From NCBI GenBank assembly GCA_013299115.1, contig JAAFKA010000020.1, forward strand, positions 1 through 64,000: 64,000 nucleotides of DNA. The letters run 5' to 3'. Positions within the stretch are counted from its first letter, which is position 1, and the number at the start of each line of letters is the position of its first letter. Position numbers and translations under genes: made by a program. Shown here piece by piece: positions 51,058-60,785 of the stretch. The notes under the pieces were generated by a model that saw nothing but the letters and a program-made list of their open reading frames with translations, had not been told where the DNA came from and ran no database searches. Source of the stretch: Cytophagales bacterium (GTDB lineage Bacteria > Bacteroidota > Bacteroidia > Cytophagales > Thermoflexibacteraceae).

Positions 51058-53175
51058 ATGAATATTACTACAAAATTTACGTTACTCTGCTCTTTTTTGG
51101 TGCTGCTTTGTGGCTCTTTTCTCTTTGTTTTGGTCAATAATGAAACGCAGGAGTCGTTGGAGGAGGAAATTAAACAAAAATTGGAAAGAGAATCTAACTA
51201 TGCCATTGGCAATATAGATAGATTTATTGCAGAAAGGCTCAACGATATTCAAATCATTAGCAATGATGCCGTATTAGGTTCAGATACAGCCACTTACAAC
51301 CAAATTCGCCAACGACTATTGCTATTTAAGCAGCAAAATAAACTCTACGTCAGTGTTTCTTTTTTCGACAACAATCGGGTAAGAATAGCTGATACCGAGT
51401 CTAAATCCGTAGGCAAACGACATAGTTTTTCTAAATATTGGGTCAAAGCCGAGCAGAGAGATGTGCTGTTAGATATTTCTTATTCGGAGTCGTTGCAGGA
51501 GGCGGTGATGCACTTTGTAGCCGTAGTTCGCAACAAGGAAGGCAGACGAATTGGTTTAGTGGTTTCCAGAGTGCTGATTCGGAGTTTGTATCAGGTGTTT
51601 AGTGATGTGATAGAAGACAGCAAAACGCCAAATCTCTACGTTACATTACTCGACACCAATGGTGTAATGTTGTATTCTAATCAGTTGAAAGACAGCATTT
51701 TAACACACAAATACAAAGATTTTGATTTGTTGCAAAAGCAAATTACCAACCAACAAACAGCCGAACAACCTTTGCGTTATTTTGAGCAAGACAACCAAAT
51801 TTATTTTTATACTTTTCAACAGGGCTACCTCAATTATGAGGGGCATGATTGGATTTTTGTAATGAGTTTGCCCAAAAAAACAGCCTTTGCTGCTGCCAAA
51901 ACTTTGCGTTATAAAATTTACTATGTATTTTTCCCTGTCATGTTTGTTTCTGTTTTGCTTGCCATTTTGTTTGGTCGTTATTTCTCCAAACCTATTGTGC
52001 AGTTGAGCAGAGTAGCAAAAATCTTGGGTGCGGGGCATCTCGATGTAAAGTTTGAGTTGCAAAGCCACAGACATGATGAAATTGGGGTATTGGCAACGCA
52101 ACTGCAACAAATGGGTGGACAGTTGGCAAGAAAAATAAAAGAACAAGAGGAACTCAACCAAGAATTGAGTGCAACCAACCAAAAATTGGAGGAACTGTAT
52201 TTTGACGTGGAGAAATACAACCGAAATATGAAGGCAAGTATCAACTATGCAGAGAGAATCCAATGGGCTATGTTGCCGAAATTGAGCCAAATTCAAAGTT
52301 TTTTCTCCGAAGTTTTTGTTTTATTCAAACCTAAAAATGTGGTGAGTGGAGATTTTTATTTCTTTCACGAAATACAACCGCAAGCACAACCGCAAGCATT
52401 GACACCAAACAAACAAGTAAGTAACCAACTAAGCAAACAAGTCGACTTGTTAGCAACCTTTGCAAATGCCAATAAAACAACAGTTTTGCATCATAGCACA
52501 ACCAAAACAGCCCAAAAATCTTGTGTATTGGCAGTGATAGACTGCACAGGGCATGGTGTGCCAGGGGCTTTGATGTCGGTGATTGGCTATAATATTTTAC
52601 AACAAGTTATCGTTTATGAAAAATTGGTAAATCCTTCGCAAATTTTGTGCAGGTTGAACGAAGAAGTGCAACGTATGCTGAATCAGGAACATACGCAAAA
52701 TAAAGACGGAATGGACATAGCCCTTTGCTACCTCGATGAACAAAACCAAACTTTGCAATTTGCGGGGGTGCATAGACCTCTGCTCTACGTGAATCAGGCA
52801 GGCGAATTGCAAGAAATCAAAGGAGATAAAATTACAATTGGTGGGAGTTTTAGACAAACAGACCCATGGCAAGTGCTAACACATACCCTTGATTTACAGC
52901 AAGTTAAGTCTTTTTATTTGTTTTCTGATGGGTATGCAGACCAATTTAATGGGGAGTTGCCACCAACAAAATTTAAGAACAAAGCCCTGAGAGAATTGCT
53001 TTTGCAAATTCATTCCTTAGATATGCCCACGCAGCAGCAAATTTTGGAACAGGAACACAACAACTGGCGAGGACACCACACACAAACAGATGATATTTTG
53101 GTGATTGGGGCAAAGCCTGGGTCTAATTACTTGGATTTAATTATATACATCTTTTGCATAATTGGTGTAATTTAG
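51058..53175 (+). CDS. Membrane sensor with Cache-type domain, HAMP and SpoIIE/PP2C phosphatase
   Basis: The product is 705 residues from the ATG at 51058 (MNITTKFTLLCSFLVLLCGS, first membrane helix). An extracytoplasmic sensing region of about 250 residues follows, then a second helix (VFFPVMFVSVLLAILFG), a HAMP domain (LSRVAKILGAGHLDVKFELQ), a coiled coil and the PP2C-like phosphatase: VVSGDFYFF, DCTGHGVPGALMSVIG, MDIALCYLDEQNQTLQFAG and YLFSDGYADQF contain the metal-binding acids. It probably dephosphorylates an anti-sigma-factor antagonist or similar partner in response to an outside signal. No partner gene is adjacent. Confidence 0.88.
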   Translation: MNITTKFTLLCSFLVLLCGSFLFVLVNNETQESLEEEIKQKLERESNYAIGNIDRFIAERLNDIQIISNDAVLGSDTATYNQIRQRLLLFKQQNKLYVSVSFFDNNRVRIADTESKSVGKRHSFSKYWVKAEQRDVLLDISYSESLQEAVMHFVAVVRNKEGRRIGLVVSRVLIRSLYQVFSDVIEDSKTPNLYVTLLDTNGVMLYSNQLKDSILTHKYKDFDLLQKQITNQQTAEQPLRYFEQDNQIYFYTFQQGYLNYEGHDWIFVMSLPKKTAFAAAKTLRYKIYYVFFPVMFVSVLLAILFGRYFSKPIVQLSRVAKILGAGHLDVKFELQSHRHDEIGVLATQLQQMGGQLARKIKEQEELNQELSATNQKLEELYFDVEKYNRNMKASINYAERIQWAMLPKLSQIQSFFSEVFVLFKPKNVVSGDFYFFHEIQPQAQPQALTPNKQVSNQLSKQVDLLATFANANKTTVLHHSTTKTAQKSCVLAVIDCTGHGVPGALMSVIGYNILQQVIVYEKLVNPSQILCRLNEEVQRMLNQEHTQNKDGMDIALCYLDEQNQTLQFAGVHRPLLYVNQAGELQEIKGDKITIGGSFRQTDPWQVLTHTLDLQQVKSFYLFSDGYADQFNGELPPTKFKNKALRELLLQIHSLDMPTQQQILEQEHNNWRGHHTQTDDILVIGAKPGSNYLDLIIYIFCIIGVI

Positions 53176-53212
53176 GTTGAGATACGTTTTCCGAATCAAA
53201 ATTACAATTATT

Positions 53213-53476
53213 TCAAAGATGCTGGGTTATCAATTTGCTCACTTTTTCAATGGCTATGCCCAAATTTTTAATTTGCAAACAGACCGTACAGGCAAGTTAT
53301 TTGATTACCCTTTTAGGCGAATAGAAGTGCAAGACGAAGCTTATTTTAGCCAGTTGATTTATTATATTTACCATAACCCACAAAAGCACGGTTTAATTGC
53401 AGATTTTCGAGAATATCCTCATTCGTCTTACCACAGTCATTTGAGCAACAGGGCAACTAAATTGCAAAGAGAAGCC
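53213..53476 (+). pseudogene. Truncated REP-associated tyrosine transposase (RAYT)
   Basis: The frame reads LGYQFAHFFNGYAQIFN (with the likely catalytic Tyr in FNGY), DRTGKLFDYPFRRIEV, YFSQLIYYIYHNPQKHGLIA and FREYPHSSYHSHLS. This is the C-terminal two-thirds of a Y1/RAYT transposase. The N-terminus with the HUH metal site is missing. After about 53476 the frame runs into REP palindromes, so the C-terminus is not native. The presence of REP units directly behind it matches the known association of RAYTs with REP sequences. Confidence 0.82.
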
Positions 53477-53483
53477 GTAATAT

Positions 53484-53641
53484 ATTGTCAAGGCTTGCAG
53501 CCCCGTCACGACCATTGCCAACGTAAAAAAAATATACGTTGGCAATGGTTGAAAACCTTGACAATCGTATATTTTTTTGCTTGCAATGCAATGGTGGTGT
53601 TTTTTTTACGATTGTCAAGGCTTGCAGCCATTGCCAACGTA
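53484..53641. repeat. Cluster of three REP units (direct, inverted, direct)
   Basis: Units of about 35 bp are at 53484-53525 (with an insert of about ten bases), 53535-53569 (inverted) and 53607-53641. They share ATTGTCAAGGCTTGCAGCC and CATTGCCAACGTA. The cluster lies behind the RAYT remnant and just before the convergent purL stop at 53658. Confidence 0.88.
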
Positions 53642-53657
53642 AAAAAAACGTAGAAAA

Positions 53658-55934
53658 CTACCCCATCACCTTCCCCAAACTCTCCTCATAAACACCCGAA
53701 ATTTCACTTGCTGAAGTAATGATATTGCCATTGATAACAAAATTTCCATCTGCTGTAACAGTGCCTAAGTAGTCAAACAGTTGGTTGTGGGTGCGGAGAA
53801 AGTCGCTGAATTGCTGAGATTTTTCGGGCTTCACCGAAACCACCACCCGACTTTGACTTTCGCCAAATAACAAGGCATCTATGCGGAAGTGTTTTAAGAT
53901 AGTACCCTCGTCAAAGTGAATATCAAAACCCATTTTGCGGGGCATTGCCGACTCTGCTAAGGTGGTGAATAAACCGCCATCAGAAACGTCATGGGCAGAG
54001 GTTATCAAACCTGTTTGAATAGCCTCTAACAAAACTCTTTGTAGCTTTACTTCCTCGTCTAAATCAAAAGAAGGTACAGGACTTTGTTTTACGCCATGAT
54101 AAGAGTACAAATATTCCGAACAGTTAATATCGTTGCGGTGTACGCCAATCATATAAATCATATCTCCTGCTGCTTTGAAATCTAAGGTCATTTTTTTGTC
54201 AATGCCTTCCAATAAACCCAACATTCCAATCGTGGGCGTAGGATTTACGGCTTGTTCTACCGAAGTGGGGGTGTTTTTTGGGGTAGATTGGTTGTAAAAA
54301 CTCACATTTCCGCCTGTAACAGGTGTGCCAAAAGCCTCGCAAGCCTTTTTCATACCCAAAATTGCGTGTACAAATTGCCAATATACTTCGGTGTTGTAGG
54401 GGTTGCCAAAGTTCAGGTTGTTGGTAATGGCAACAGGCTCACCTCCCGAACAGACCACGTTGCGGGCTGCTTCTGAAACTGCTATTTGCGTGCCAATTTC
54501 GGGGTCTGCTTTCACATATCTGCTGTTGCAATCTACCGAAATCACAATATGCTTGTCTGTACCTCTCACGTTTACTACGGCTGCATCACTCGGTTGGTTG
54601 GTGCTGGTGTTGGCTGTGCCTACCATGCTGTCGTACTGCTCATAGACCCAGCGGCGACTGCAAATATTGGGGTGTGCCAACAAAAATTTGGCTACTTCAC
54701 GCACTTTGTCCCAATCAGGGAAGTACAAATCTTTTTTGCAGTCTTTTATGGTGGTAATATCAAATTTCTTGTATGCTGCGTAGTAACTTGGTTCTTTGTA
54801 TTCTCTGTGATAAACAGGTGCGCCGCCGCCCAACACCAAAGTTTCGGCGGGTACGTCTGCCACTAATTCGCCATTTTGGTAGAAATGCAGGCGTTGCGTG
54901 TCTGTTACTACCCCTATTTGCTCGCAATTTAAGTCCCATTTGTCAAAAATTTTGCGGATAACTTCCTCTTTGCCTTTTTCCACTACAATCAACATTCTTT
55001 CTTGGCTTTCTGACAACAGAATTTCAAAAGGTTTCATGTTCGGCTGACGAGTTGGCACTTTGTCTAACCAAACTTCCATGCCATGCTCACCTTTTGCACT
55101 CATTTCGGAGGTAGAACAGATAATTCCCGCAGCCCCCATGTCTTGTATGCCCACCACTGCCCCAGAGTTTATGATTTCTAAGGTTGCCTCCAACAACAAT
55201 TTTTCTTGGAAAGGGTCGCCAACCTGTACCGCAGGGAGTTTGGCAGTGGATTTTTCGCTGATGTCTTCCGAAGCAAAAGTTGCCCCATGAATACCGTCTT
55301 TGCCTGTGGCAGAGCCTACAATAAATACAGGATTGCCCACGCCCTTAGAAATTGCCTTTGCGACCTTGCCCACCTCCACAATGCCCGCAGAAAAAGCATT
55401 GACTAAGGGATTGTTGTTGTAGCAATCGTCAAAATGGAGTTCGCCACCCACCGTAGGCACGCCAAAAGCATTGCCATAGTCGCCGATGCCCTTTACCACG
55501 CCGCGCATGAGCCACCGAGTTTTGTCTAACTGCAAGTTACCAAACCGCAAGGAATTGAGTTGGGCAATAGGTCTTGCTCCCATCGTGAAAATATCTCTGT
55601 TGATACCGCCAACGCCTGTGGCTGCACCTTGGTAGGGTTCTATTGCCGAAGGGTGGTTGTGGCTTTCTATCTTGAAACAGCACGCCAACCCATCGCCGAT
55701 GTCCACCAATCCTGCATTTTCTTCGCCAGCTTTTGCCAACATTCGCGGCGACTCTTTGGGCAGTTTTTTGAGCCAAACAATAGAGTTTTTGTAACTGCAA
55801 TGCTCCGACCACATGACCGAATAGATACTGAGTTCGGTAAAGTTTGGAGTTCTCCCCAAAATTTCGTTGATTTTGTCAAATTCTTCGGGTAGCAAGCCTA
55901 ATTTTTTGGCGGTTTCTACGGTAGGTGTTTCCAT
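53658..55934 (-). CDS. purL: Phosphoribosylformylglycinamidine synthase subunit PurL
   Basis: This 758-residue enzyme acts in purine synthesis (FGAR to FGAM, ATP-dependent). Motifs: [59 protein letters not shown] and [18 protein letters not shown]-like ([20 protein letters not shown]), and [17 protein letters not shown]. The length is that of the small PurL used with separate PurQ and PurS, and neither is next to it. It starts a little upstream of a defence-type pair but is unrelated to it. Confidence 0.95.
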   Translation of the reverse strand: METPTVETAKKLGLLPEEFDKINEILGRTPNFTELSIYSVMWSEHCSYKNSIVWLKKLPKESPRMLAKAGEENAGLVDIGDGLACCFKIESHNHPSAIEPYQGAATGVGGINRDIFTMGARPIAQLNSLRFGNLQLDKTRWLMRGVVKGIGDYGNAFGVPTVGGELHFDDCYNNNPLVNAFSAGIVEVGKVAKAISKGVGNPVFIVGSATGKDGIHGATFASEDISEKSTAKLPAVQVGDPFQEKLLLEATLEIINSGAVVGIQDMGAAGIICSTSEMSAKGEHGMEVWLDKVPTRQPNMKPFEILLSESQERMLIVVEKGKEEVIRKIFDKWDLNCEQIGVVTDTQRLHFYQNGELVADVPAETLVLGGGAPVYHREYKEPSYYAAYKKFDITTIKDCKKDLYFPDWDKVREVAKFLLAHPNICSRRWVYEQYDSMVGTANTSTNQPSDAAVVNVRGTDKHIVISVDCNSRYVKADPEIGTQIAVSEAARNVVCSGGEPVAITNNLNFGNPYNTEVYWQFVHAILGMKKACEAFGTPVTGGNVSFYNQSTPKNTPTSVEQAVNPTPTIGMLGLLEGIDKKMTLDFKAAGDMIYMIGVHRNDINCSEYLYSYHGVKQSPVPSFDLDEEVKLQRVLLEAIQTGLITSAHDVSDGGLFTTLAESAMPRKMGFDIHFDEGTILKHFRIDALLFGESQSRVVVSVKPEKSQQFSDFLRTHNQLFDYLGTVTADGNFVINGNIITSASEISGVYEESLGKVMG

Positions 55935-55949
55935 TGGTTTTTTGAAAAG

Positions 55950-56825
55950 CTATGATTGAATTTTATTTTTTAGTTCGTTAAGGTCTGCAAATTGCTCAAA
56001 GAATTGATGTTCATTAAATATAGTGCAAATATGCTCCATATAGTTGTCTATATGGAATTTTAGCTTAAATAAATCTTTGAAATTGACCAATAATTCATAT
56101 CTTACCATAGTTTTTAAGTCTTTTCCATGAAACCAAATGAGATATTTTTCTTGTTCATAAAAATTATTTGCACTAAATTTTTGCATAAATTCCTCTATAT
56201 AAGTATTGAGTTTTTCCTTATTTACTGTGTTGGTTTGACATTGAAAATCCGCTATTAGTTTTTCGGCTTGTGTTTGACAGTAGGCTAAATCAAGTTGTTT
56301 AGGCATTTTTCCGTCTTCTTTTACTAACTTATTTTCAAAAAAGAATTTATTATTTGATTTCAATTTTGCCAAAGCCCAACGCACTGCTTGATAAGATTGT
56401 ATTTTCTTTGCAGCAAAGTTAATTGTAGTTTGTATGTCGTTTGCGGTAGGAAGATAAATATCTTTTTTTGTTTGATACATAGGCGTATTACGAAGCCACA
56501 CAAGATATTTGTGGAGTAGGGTAGCATCTATAAAATAGCTTTCAATACTTGCCCGATGGGTTGCAAACACATTTTTCTGTTTGGGGATAGGGATTAGTCC
56601 TTGATTATTTTCCAGAGGTTCAAAATCAAAATCTCTATCTCTTATCAATACATAATCAGTCATTTTAACTGCTGTATTAGTGTTATAGCCTTGTAAAAAG
56701 GCTGAAATATTATTTTTTGTTCCAATAGGTTTAATTGCATATTGCGAATTAGACACAATATATTTGTTGATAAATAGCTTATCAATACTATTGTTTTCCC
56801 CTTCACAGAAAATAAATTTGCTCAT
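55950..56825 (-). CDS. TOPRIM-like (DUF4435-type) partner of the adjacent ATPase
   Basis: The product is 291 residues. A first strand with acid FIFCEGENNSIDKLF (E8), a second acid pair VLIRDRDFDFEP (D63, D65), and ATHRASIESYFIDAT with the IES motif match the pattern of DUF4435-like TOPRIM nucleases. The C-terminal part is helical with FHGKDLKTMVRYELLV. Translation starts two bases after the ATPase stop. The pair is a second PARIS/AbiL-like module and differs clearly from the one at 35.7-38.3 kb. Confidence 0.7.
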   Translation of the reverse strand: MSKFIFCEGENNSIDKLFINKYIVSNSQYAIKPIGTKNNISAFLQGYNTNTAVKMTDYVLIRDRDFDFEPLENNQGLIPIPKQKNVFATHRASIESYFIDATLLHKYLVWLRNTPMYQTKKDIYLPTANDIQTTINFAAKKIQSYQAVRWALAKLKSNNKFFFENKLVKEDGKMPKQLDLAYCQTQAEKLIADFQCQTNTVNKEKLNTYIEEFMQKFSANNFYEQEKYLIWFHGKDLKTMVRYELLVNFKDLFKLKFHIDNYMEHICTIFNEHQFFEQFADLNELKNKIQS

Positions 56826-56827
56826 AA

Positions 56828-57874
56828 TTAGTCTAAACGAATGATAAAACTTTCAGGAAAAATAGACACAACATAATCCGAATGAGTAGTAATAATAAAC
56901 TGATTATTGCTGCCTTCATTTGCCAAAACTCGTAACAAGGCTTGTTGCAAAGGTGGGTGCAAATGTAGTTCTATTTCGTCTATCAGCACAACAGAATTAT
57001 GAATTTGCCAATAAGCAAAGTCCAATAAAATCGGAAAAATTGCTTTTTCTCCTGCCGACATTTCGGCTAATTCATAGAGGTTATTGTCAGCATCTGAAAA
57101 ATAAAAAGGTGGTTCTTCATTAAAATCAACACTTCTTGACGGGTTAAAACCTACCATTTTTCTACCTTGAAATACTTTTGAATAAAGTTCAGATAATTTC
57201 GCATAGACATCTCTCTGCCCTTTTCGCATTTGGAAATTATGCTCTTTTAAACTATTATGAAAAACATAAAAAGTTTGTAGTCGTCTTCGCAAGGTTTCAT
57301 AATCAAATACGATAGGTTTATCTTCGGCAGTTTCTCTATTCAAACTCGTAGCAGTCCGTTGTTCTGTGTACCAAAGTACAGCCCCTATTCTAAAAAAATT
57401 ATCCCAAGTATCGGGGTTTTGTTTGCGAATTTTAATTGCATAATGTTTACCTAAAAACTGATTATAGTTTTTTATAGCAGCAGCAAAAACTTTGTTTTCG
57501 TCAAAATTAAGTTTTAAATAAGTTTCGATATCATTACCAATATTGCTATAACCCAACTGTTTAGCAAATTCAGCAGTAGCTTTTAATTCATCTTCTGCAA
57601 ATTGGGTAGTTAATTTAATAGAAAATTGACCGTCTGTTTTACGAATTGATGAATAGACAAAACCAGCCCATTCCAAGTCAGAAGGTTGTCTTAACATACC
57701 TGTTGCTGTGCCTAAAATCGAAGCTATTGCCTGTAAAACAGAAGATTTGCCACACCCATTTTCGCCAACAATGACGATTATATTTTTGGCTAAACCTGTA
57801 TGCTCATCAAAAAAATCTATTTTTTTATTTTTAAATTTTTTATAGCCTTTTAATTCTAATGATTTTACTTTCAT
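56828..57874 (-). CDS. AAA_21-type ATPase of a second ATPase/TOPRIM module
   Basis: The product is 348 residues. Walker A VIVGENGCGKSSVL near 34-41, signature MSAGEKAIFPILLD, Walker B SVVLIDEIELHLHP, then FIITTHSDYVVS. A long middle insert of about 170 residues between the two Walker motifs is the lid region. It contains LWYTEQRTATSLNRE and a basic stretch (RLQTFYVFHNSLKEHNFQMR). It is directly followed by the TOPRIM-like gene, and is divergent from the next ATPase gene at 58087. Confidence 0.85.
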   Translation of the reverse strand: MKVKSLELKGYKKFKNKKIDFFDEHTGLAKNIIVIVGENGCGKSSVLQAIASILGTATGMLRQPSDLEWAGFVYSSIRKTDGQFSIKLTTQFAEDELKATAEFAKQLGYSNIGNDIETYLKLNFDENKVFAAAIKNYNQFLGKHYAIKIRKQNPDTWDNFFRIGAVLWYTEQRTATSLNRETAEDKPIVFDYETLRRRLQTFYVFHNSLKEHNFQMRKGQRDVYAKLSELYSKVFQGRKMVGFNPSRSVDFNEEPPFYFSDADNNLYELAEMSAGEKAIFPILLDFAYWQIHNSVVLIDEIELHLHPPLQQALLRVLANEGSNNQFIITTHSDYVVSIFPESFIIRLD

Positions 57875-58036
57875 AGCATTTCAATATTTCGGTTTGCAAA
57901 CTTAGCAAGCAACCATTTTGTTATCAATTTTTAAGATTGATTTTCCATTGGTTTTTGAATTAGGGCTGCAAGTTAAAAAAGTTTTGGGAGAAATTGCAAA
58001 AAATAAAAAGGTAGCTAAGTATTAAATAATTTTTTG

Positions 58037-58044
58037 TATCTTTG
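58037..58044 (+). promoter_or_regulatory. -7 promoter element for the 58087 ATPase operon
   Basis: TATCTTTG fits the TAnnTTTG consensus, 43 bases before the ATG. No clear TTTG sits 20 bases upstream. The region 57875-58086 is the shared intergenic space of two divergent ATPase modules. Confidence 0.5.
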
Positions 58045-58086
58045 TGAATTATCATCAATAAATTACTCAATGTAAATTTTTAAGTT

Positions 58087-59148
58087 ATGATAGACTACGT
58101 AGAAATAAAAAATTTCAGATGTTTTAAGCATACACGAATTAAAAACTTTGGCAAAGTAAATTTAATTGGTGGTCTAAATAATGTGGGGAAAACAGCTTTG
58201 TTAGAAGCCTTGTTGGTTGGTTTTTTCCCAACAGCAAAATCTTTTAACTTAGTAAGAGATTTTAGAAATGAAGGGAGTAGTGATAATAATTCTTGGCAAT
58301 ATTTTTTTCTCAATAAATCTACTGATGAAAACATAGTTATATCCTTACAACAAGATAAAATAGAGCAATATTTTACAGAAATTAGTTGCCAACAAGACCT
58401 TGACCTTGTTGCAACCACATTGGATAAAGACAGGTTGGCTTACGCATTTAGAGGAGTTGCTAATCCTTCTTTTGTGAATGTGAAAGGAAAGCTACAAGGG
58501 AAAGAATTTGATTATTTTCCTTTACCAAAAGAAATTCATGCCCTTCCGCCCCACGTAGGCAATCCACCTAAAAATATAGCTGGTACAATACCTTTTTTAC
58601 ATTCTTCTACAAGAAAAGACGCATTGGAACTTACTACTTTATTCTCTGCTATTGAACCTAAAAAAAATATTGTCATTGAAGCACTATCTTTTGTAGATAA
58701 TAGAATTACTGACATTAAAATACTTACGCCCGATAAGAAATCCAATTTATTCCTTTCTCTAAAAAATCAAGGAGATTTTCCTGTCAATCTGTTTGGCGAT
58801 GCTATTCGCAAAATAATTGAAGTGGTTTTGGTGCTACTCAATACTTCTAATTCTGTTGTGTTGATTGACGAGGTAGAAAATGGTTTGCACTATACCAAAC
58901 AAGCTGAATTTTGGCGTTTATTGTTTGGAATAGCTGCCAAAGACACCCAAATTTTTGCTACCACACATAGCAAAGAAATGATAAGTTCATTTGCAACAAC
59001 AGCCGAGCAAAACCCCAATGTAAGTGCTACTTATTTTCAACTGTATAGAAGTGGCATAAGTGGTGAAATAGTGGCTGCTCCACATGATATTGACAATTTA
59101 AAATTTAGAATAAATCAAAACATTCCTTTTAGAGGTGAAACTGTTTAA
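58087..59148 (+). CDS. AAA-type ATPase of a third ATPase/TOPRIM module
   Basis: The product is 353 residues. Walker A IGGLNNVGKTALLEALL near 28-36, Walker B SVVLIDEVENGLHYTKQAEF and then IFATTHSKEMISSFA. The region between contains PFLHSSTRKDALELTTLFSA. The core is that of RecF/OLD-like ATPases (AAA_15/AAA_21). It is followed after 4 bases by a DUF3226 gene, a common partner of such ATPases in bacteria and archaea. The pair is transcribed away from the module at 55.9-57.9 kb. Confidence 0.85.
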   Translation: MIDYVEIKNFRCFKHTRIKNFGKVNLIGGLNNVGKTALLEALLVGFFPTAKSFNLVRDFRNEGSSDNNSWQYFFLNKSTDENIVISLQQDKIEQYFTEISCQQDLDLVATTLDKDRLAYAFRGVANPSFVNVKGKLQGKEFDYFPLPKEIHALPPHVGNPPKNIAGTIPFLHSSTRKDALELTTLFSAIEPKKNIVIEALSFVDNRITDIKILTPDKKSNLFLSLKNQGDFPVNLFGDAIRKIIEVVLVLLNTSNSVVLIDEVENGLHYTKQAEFWRLLFGIAAKDTQIFATTHSKEMISSFATTAEQNPNVSATYFQLYRSGISGEIVAAPHDIDNLKFRINQNIPFRGETV

Positions 59149-59152
59149 AACC

Positions 59153-60046
59153 ATGAAGAAATATATCATTGTAGAAGGCAAGGGTGATAAGTTTTTTTTT
59201 GAAGGCTTATTGGAACATTTGAATATTCCTCCTGTAATTATTATCAAATCATTAGAAGATGATTTAGGTACAGAACCTGCAACTCCCAAAAGTCGTGGTT
59301 TAAGTAAGGATATGCTTATCAAAGCATTGAAAAGTTGTGTTGAAACTTGTAGTAATGGAAACAATGAAATAATGATTGGTATTTTGATTGATGCTGATTA
59401 TGTCGGTAAAGGAGAAGGAGAAATGGAGGGAGGTGTTGAAAAAAGAATAGCCCTTATCAATAGTGTAATAGAAATTGTTACACAAATAAATCCCAAATTT
59501 TCTACTTTATGTTCAGATATAACTCATTTTAGCACATTAGAAGTAGAGTTGCCAACTTTTGAAAAGATTAGTATTAAAGTAGGCTGTCATCTTACAAACA
59601 TAGAAGATTGTGGAAATTTAGATACTTTACAAATGGCTATTGCGGATAAACCCAATGCTCATATTGCTAACTGTTTAACAGCATGGAAGGATTGTTATGA
59701 AAAAAAATTAGCAAGTGGTGTTATTCAAAAAGGGTATGAAATCAAAAAACTGGAAGGAGAGTATGAGAAATTATGGGTATGGTTTTGCCAAAATTATGAT
59801 AAAAGTATAGAGGTAATAAGGGACGAATTTGAAAAACAATGGGTAGATTTTTATAAAAAGTATGATAACTTAAAACATAATGACAGGGGGGACAGTGTTA
59901 TAAATACTTCTTTGGAAACAATTATGTTAGGAAGAAAAAATACTAAGGGTGTTTTTGTGCCTCCAACAAGAGAAAAATTATTTAATCTTGACAGCCCTCA
60001 ACCTGATTTCCAAAAACTCTGCTCTTTCTTGAAGTGTTTTAGTTAG
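59153..60046 (+). CDS. DUF3226 TOPRIM-like protein
   Basis: From the ATG at 59153 the product is 297 residues: MKKYIIVEGKGDKFFFEGLL with E8, then EIMIGILIDADYVGKGEGEM with D80 and D82. This is the TOPRIM pattern of DUF3226. The middle part (LEVELPTFEKISIKVG) is as in the family. The C-terminal 100 residues are charged helices with the run YEKLWVWFCQNYDKSIEVIR. A GTG at 59135 is possible but would overlap the ATPase. Likely a nuclease gated by the ATPase. Activity is inferred, not shown. Confidence 0.78.
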   Translation: MKKYIIVEGKGDKFFFEGLLEHLNIPPVIIIKSLEDDLGTEPATPKSRGLSKDMLIKALKSCVETCSNGNNEIMIGILIDADYVGKGEGEMEGGVEKRIALINSVIEIVTQINPKFSTLCSDITHFSTLEVELPTFEKISIKVGCHLTNIEDCGNLDTLQMAIADKPNAHIANCLTAWKDCYEKKLASGVIQKGYEIKKLEGEYEKLWVWFCQNYDKSIEVIRDEFEKQWVDFYKKYDNLKHNDRGDSVINTSLETIMLGRKNTKGVFVPPTREKLFNLDSPQPDFQKLCSFLKCFS

Positions 60047-60103
60047 TTATTTCCAAAAGTTTTGGGAGAAATTGAAAAAATAACTTGCCTACTGCAAAAA
60101 TTC

Positions 60104-60325
60104 CTATACAGCCATAGCATAAGTTCTTTCACCTGCCTGCAGTTGCGAATTGATTAAATTCAATAACTGCAAGCAGTAATCTTGACGCAAATCCTGATAC
60201 TGTTTTATCAACAGTTCACTTGGATTTTCTGCTTGTTTGTGCCTGATGATTGCATTTTCTGCCCTATTGATTAACTCCAATAGGTCTGCTATTTCGTTTG
60301 CTAAGGTTTGTTTATCTGTTGTCAT
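60104..60325 (-). CDS. Small hypothetical helical protein
   Basis: From the ATG at 60325 the product is 73 residues (MTTDKQTLANEIADLLELIN), helical with a basic patch (RHKQAENPSELLIKQYQDLR). It overlaps the end of the preceding gene by 14 bases, as in two-gene toxin-antitoxin operons. No toxin motif is visible. Confidence 0.5.
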   Translation of the reverse strand: MTTDKQTLANEIADLLELINRAENAIIRHKQAENPSELLIKQYQDLRQDYCLQLLNLINSQLQAGERTYAMAV

Positions 60326-60551
60326 GGTTATCAAAATGTAGATTTAGATTTTTTTTGACCTCCTCCCAACTAATAGTAGGCTCATTACGTGCTTCATTTG
60401 CCAATTTGAGCAAATAAGCATCTTCCAAATCCTCATCTTCTTCTGTTGCTTCGTCTTCGGTTACAAAAAATGAAGTGAACCCATTTTGTACCAAAAAAGA
60501 CTGAATTAAATCTAATTGATTTGTGTTTTCAAAATTTACGACTAATTGCAT
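60312..60551 (-). CDS. Small antitoxin-like hypothetical protein
   Basis: From the ATG at 60551 the product is 79 residues. N-terminal MQLVVNFENTNQLDLIQSFL, an acidic middle (EDEATEEDEDLEDAYLLKLA) and LANEARNEPTISWEEVKKNL, similar in style to the C-terminal half of Bacteroidota antitoxins where a short helix ends in SWEEV. It is coupled with the gene at 60104-60325. The assignment as antitoxin is weak. Confidence 0.5.
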   Translation of the reverse strand: MQLVVNFENTNQLDLIQSFLVQNGFTSFFVTEDEATEEDEDLEDAYLLKLANEARNEPTISWEEVKKNLNLHFDNHDNR

Positions 60552-60785
60552 AATTATAAACTTAAAACTGAATAACAATTTAAAAGATTAAGAGGTAAAC
60601 ACACAATAAAATGTACGAAATAGTAAGTTGCAAGTTAAAAAAATTGGGGAGAAATTGCAAAATTATTACTTCTTGTTGCAAAAAAGTTGGATTATGCCCA
60701 AAAATGACAGTTTTGTTTTTAAAAATTGCTCTTGTTCTGCTATTGTTACCTCAAAATCACGCACCCACAGCATAGACATCAGACG

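Noticed and set aside
53477-53653. C-terminal membrane domain of the RAYT frame
   Set aside because: The residues come from translating REP palindromes and homopolymer runs and look hydrophobic only by base composition.
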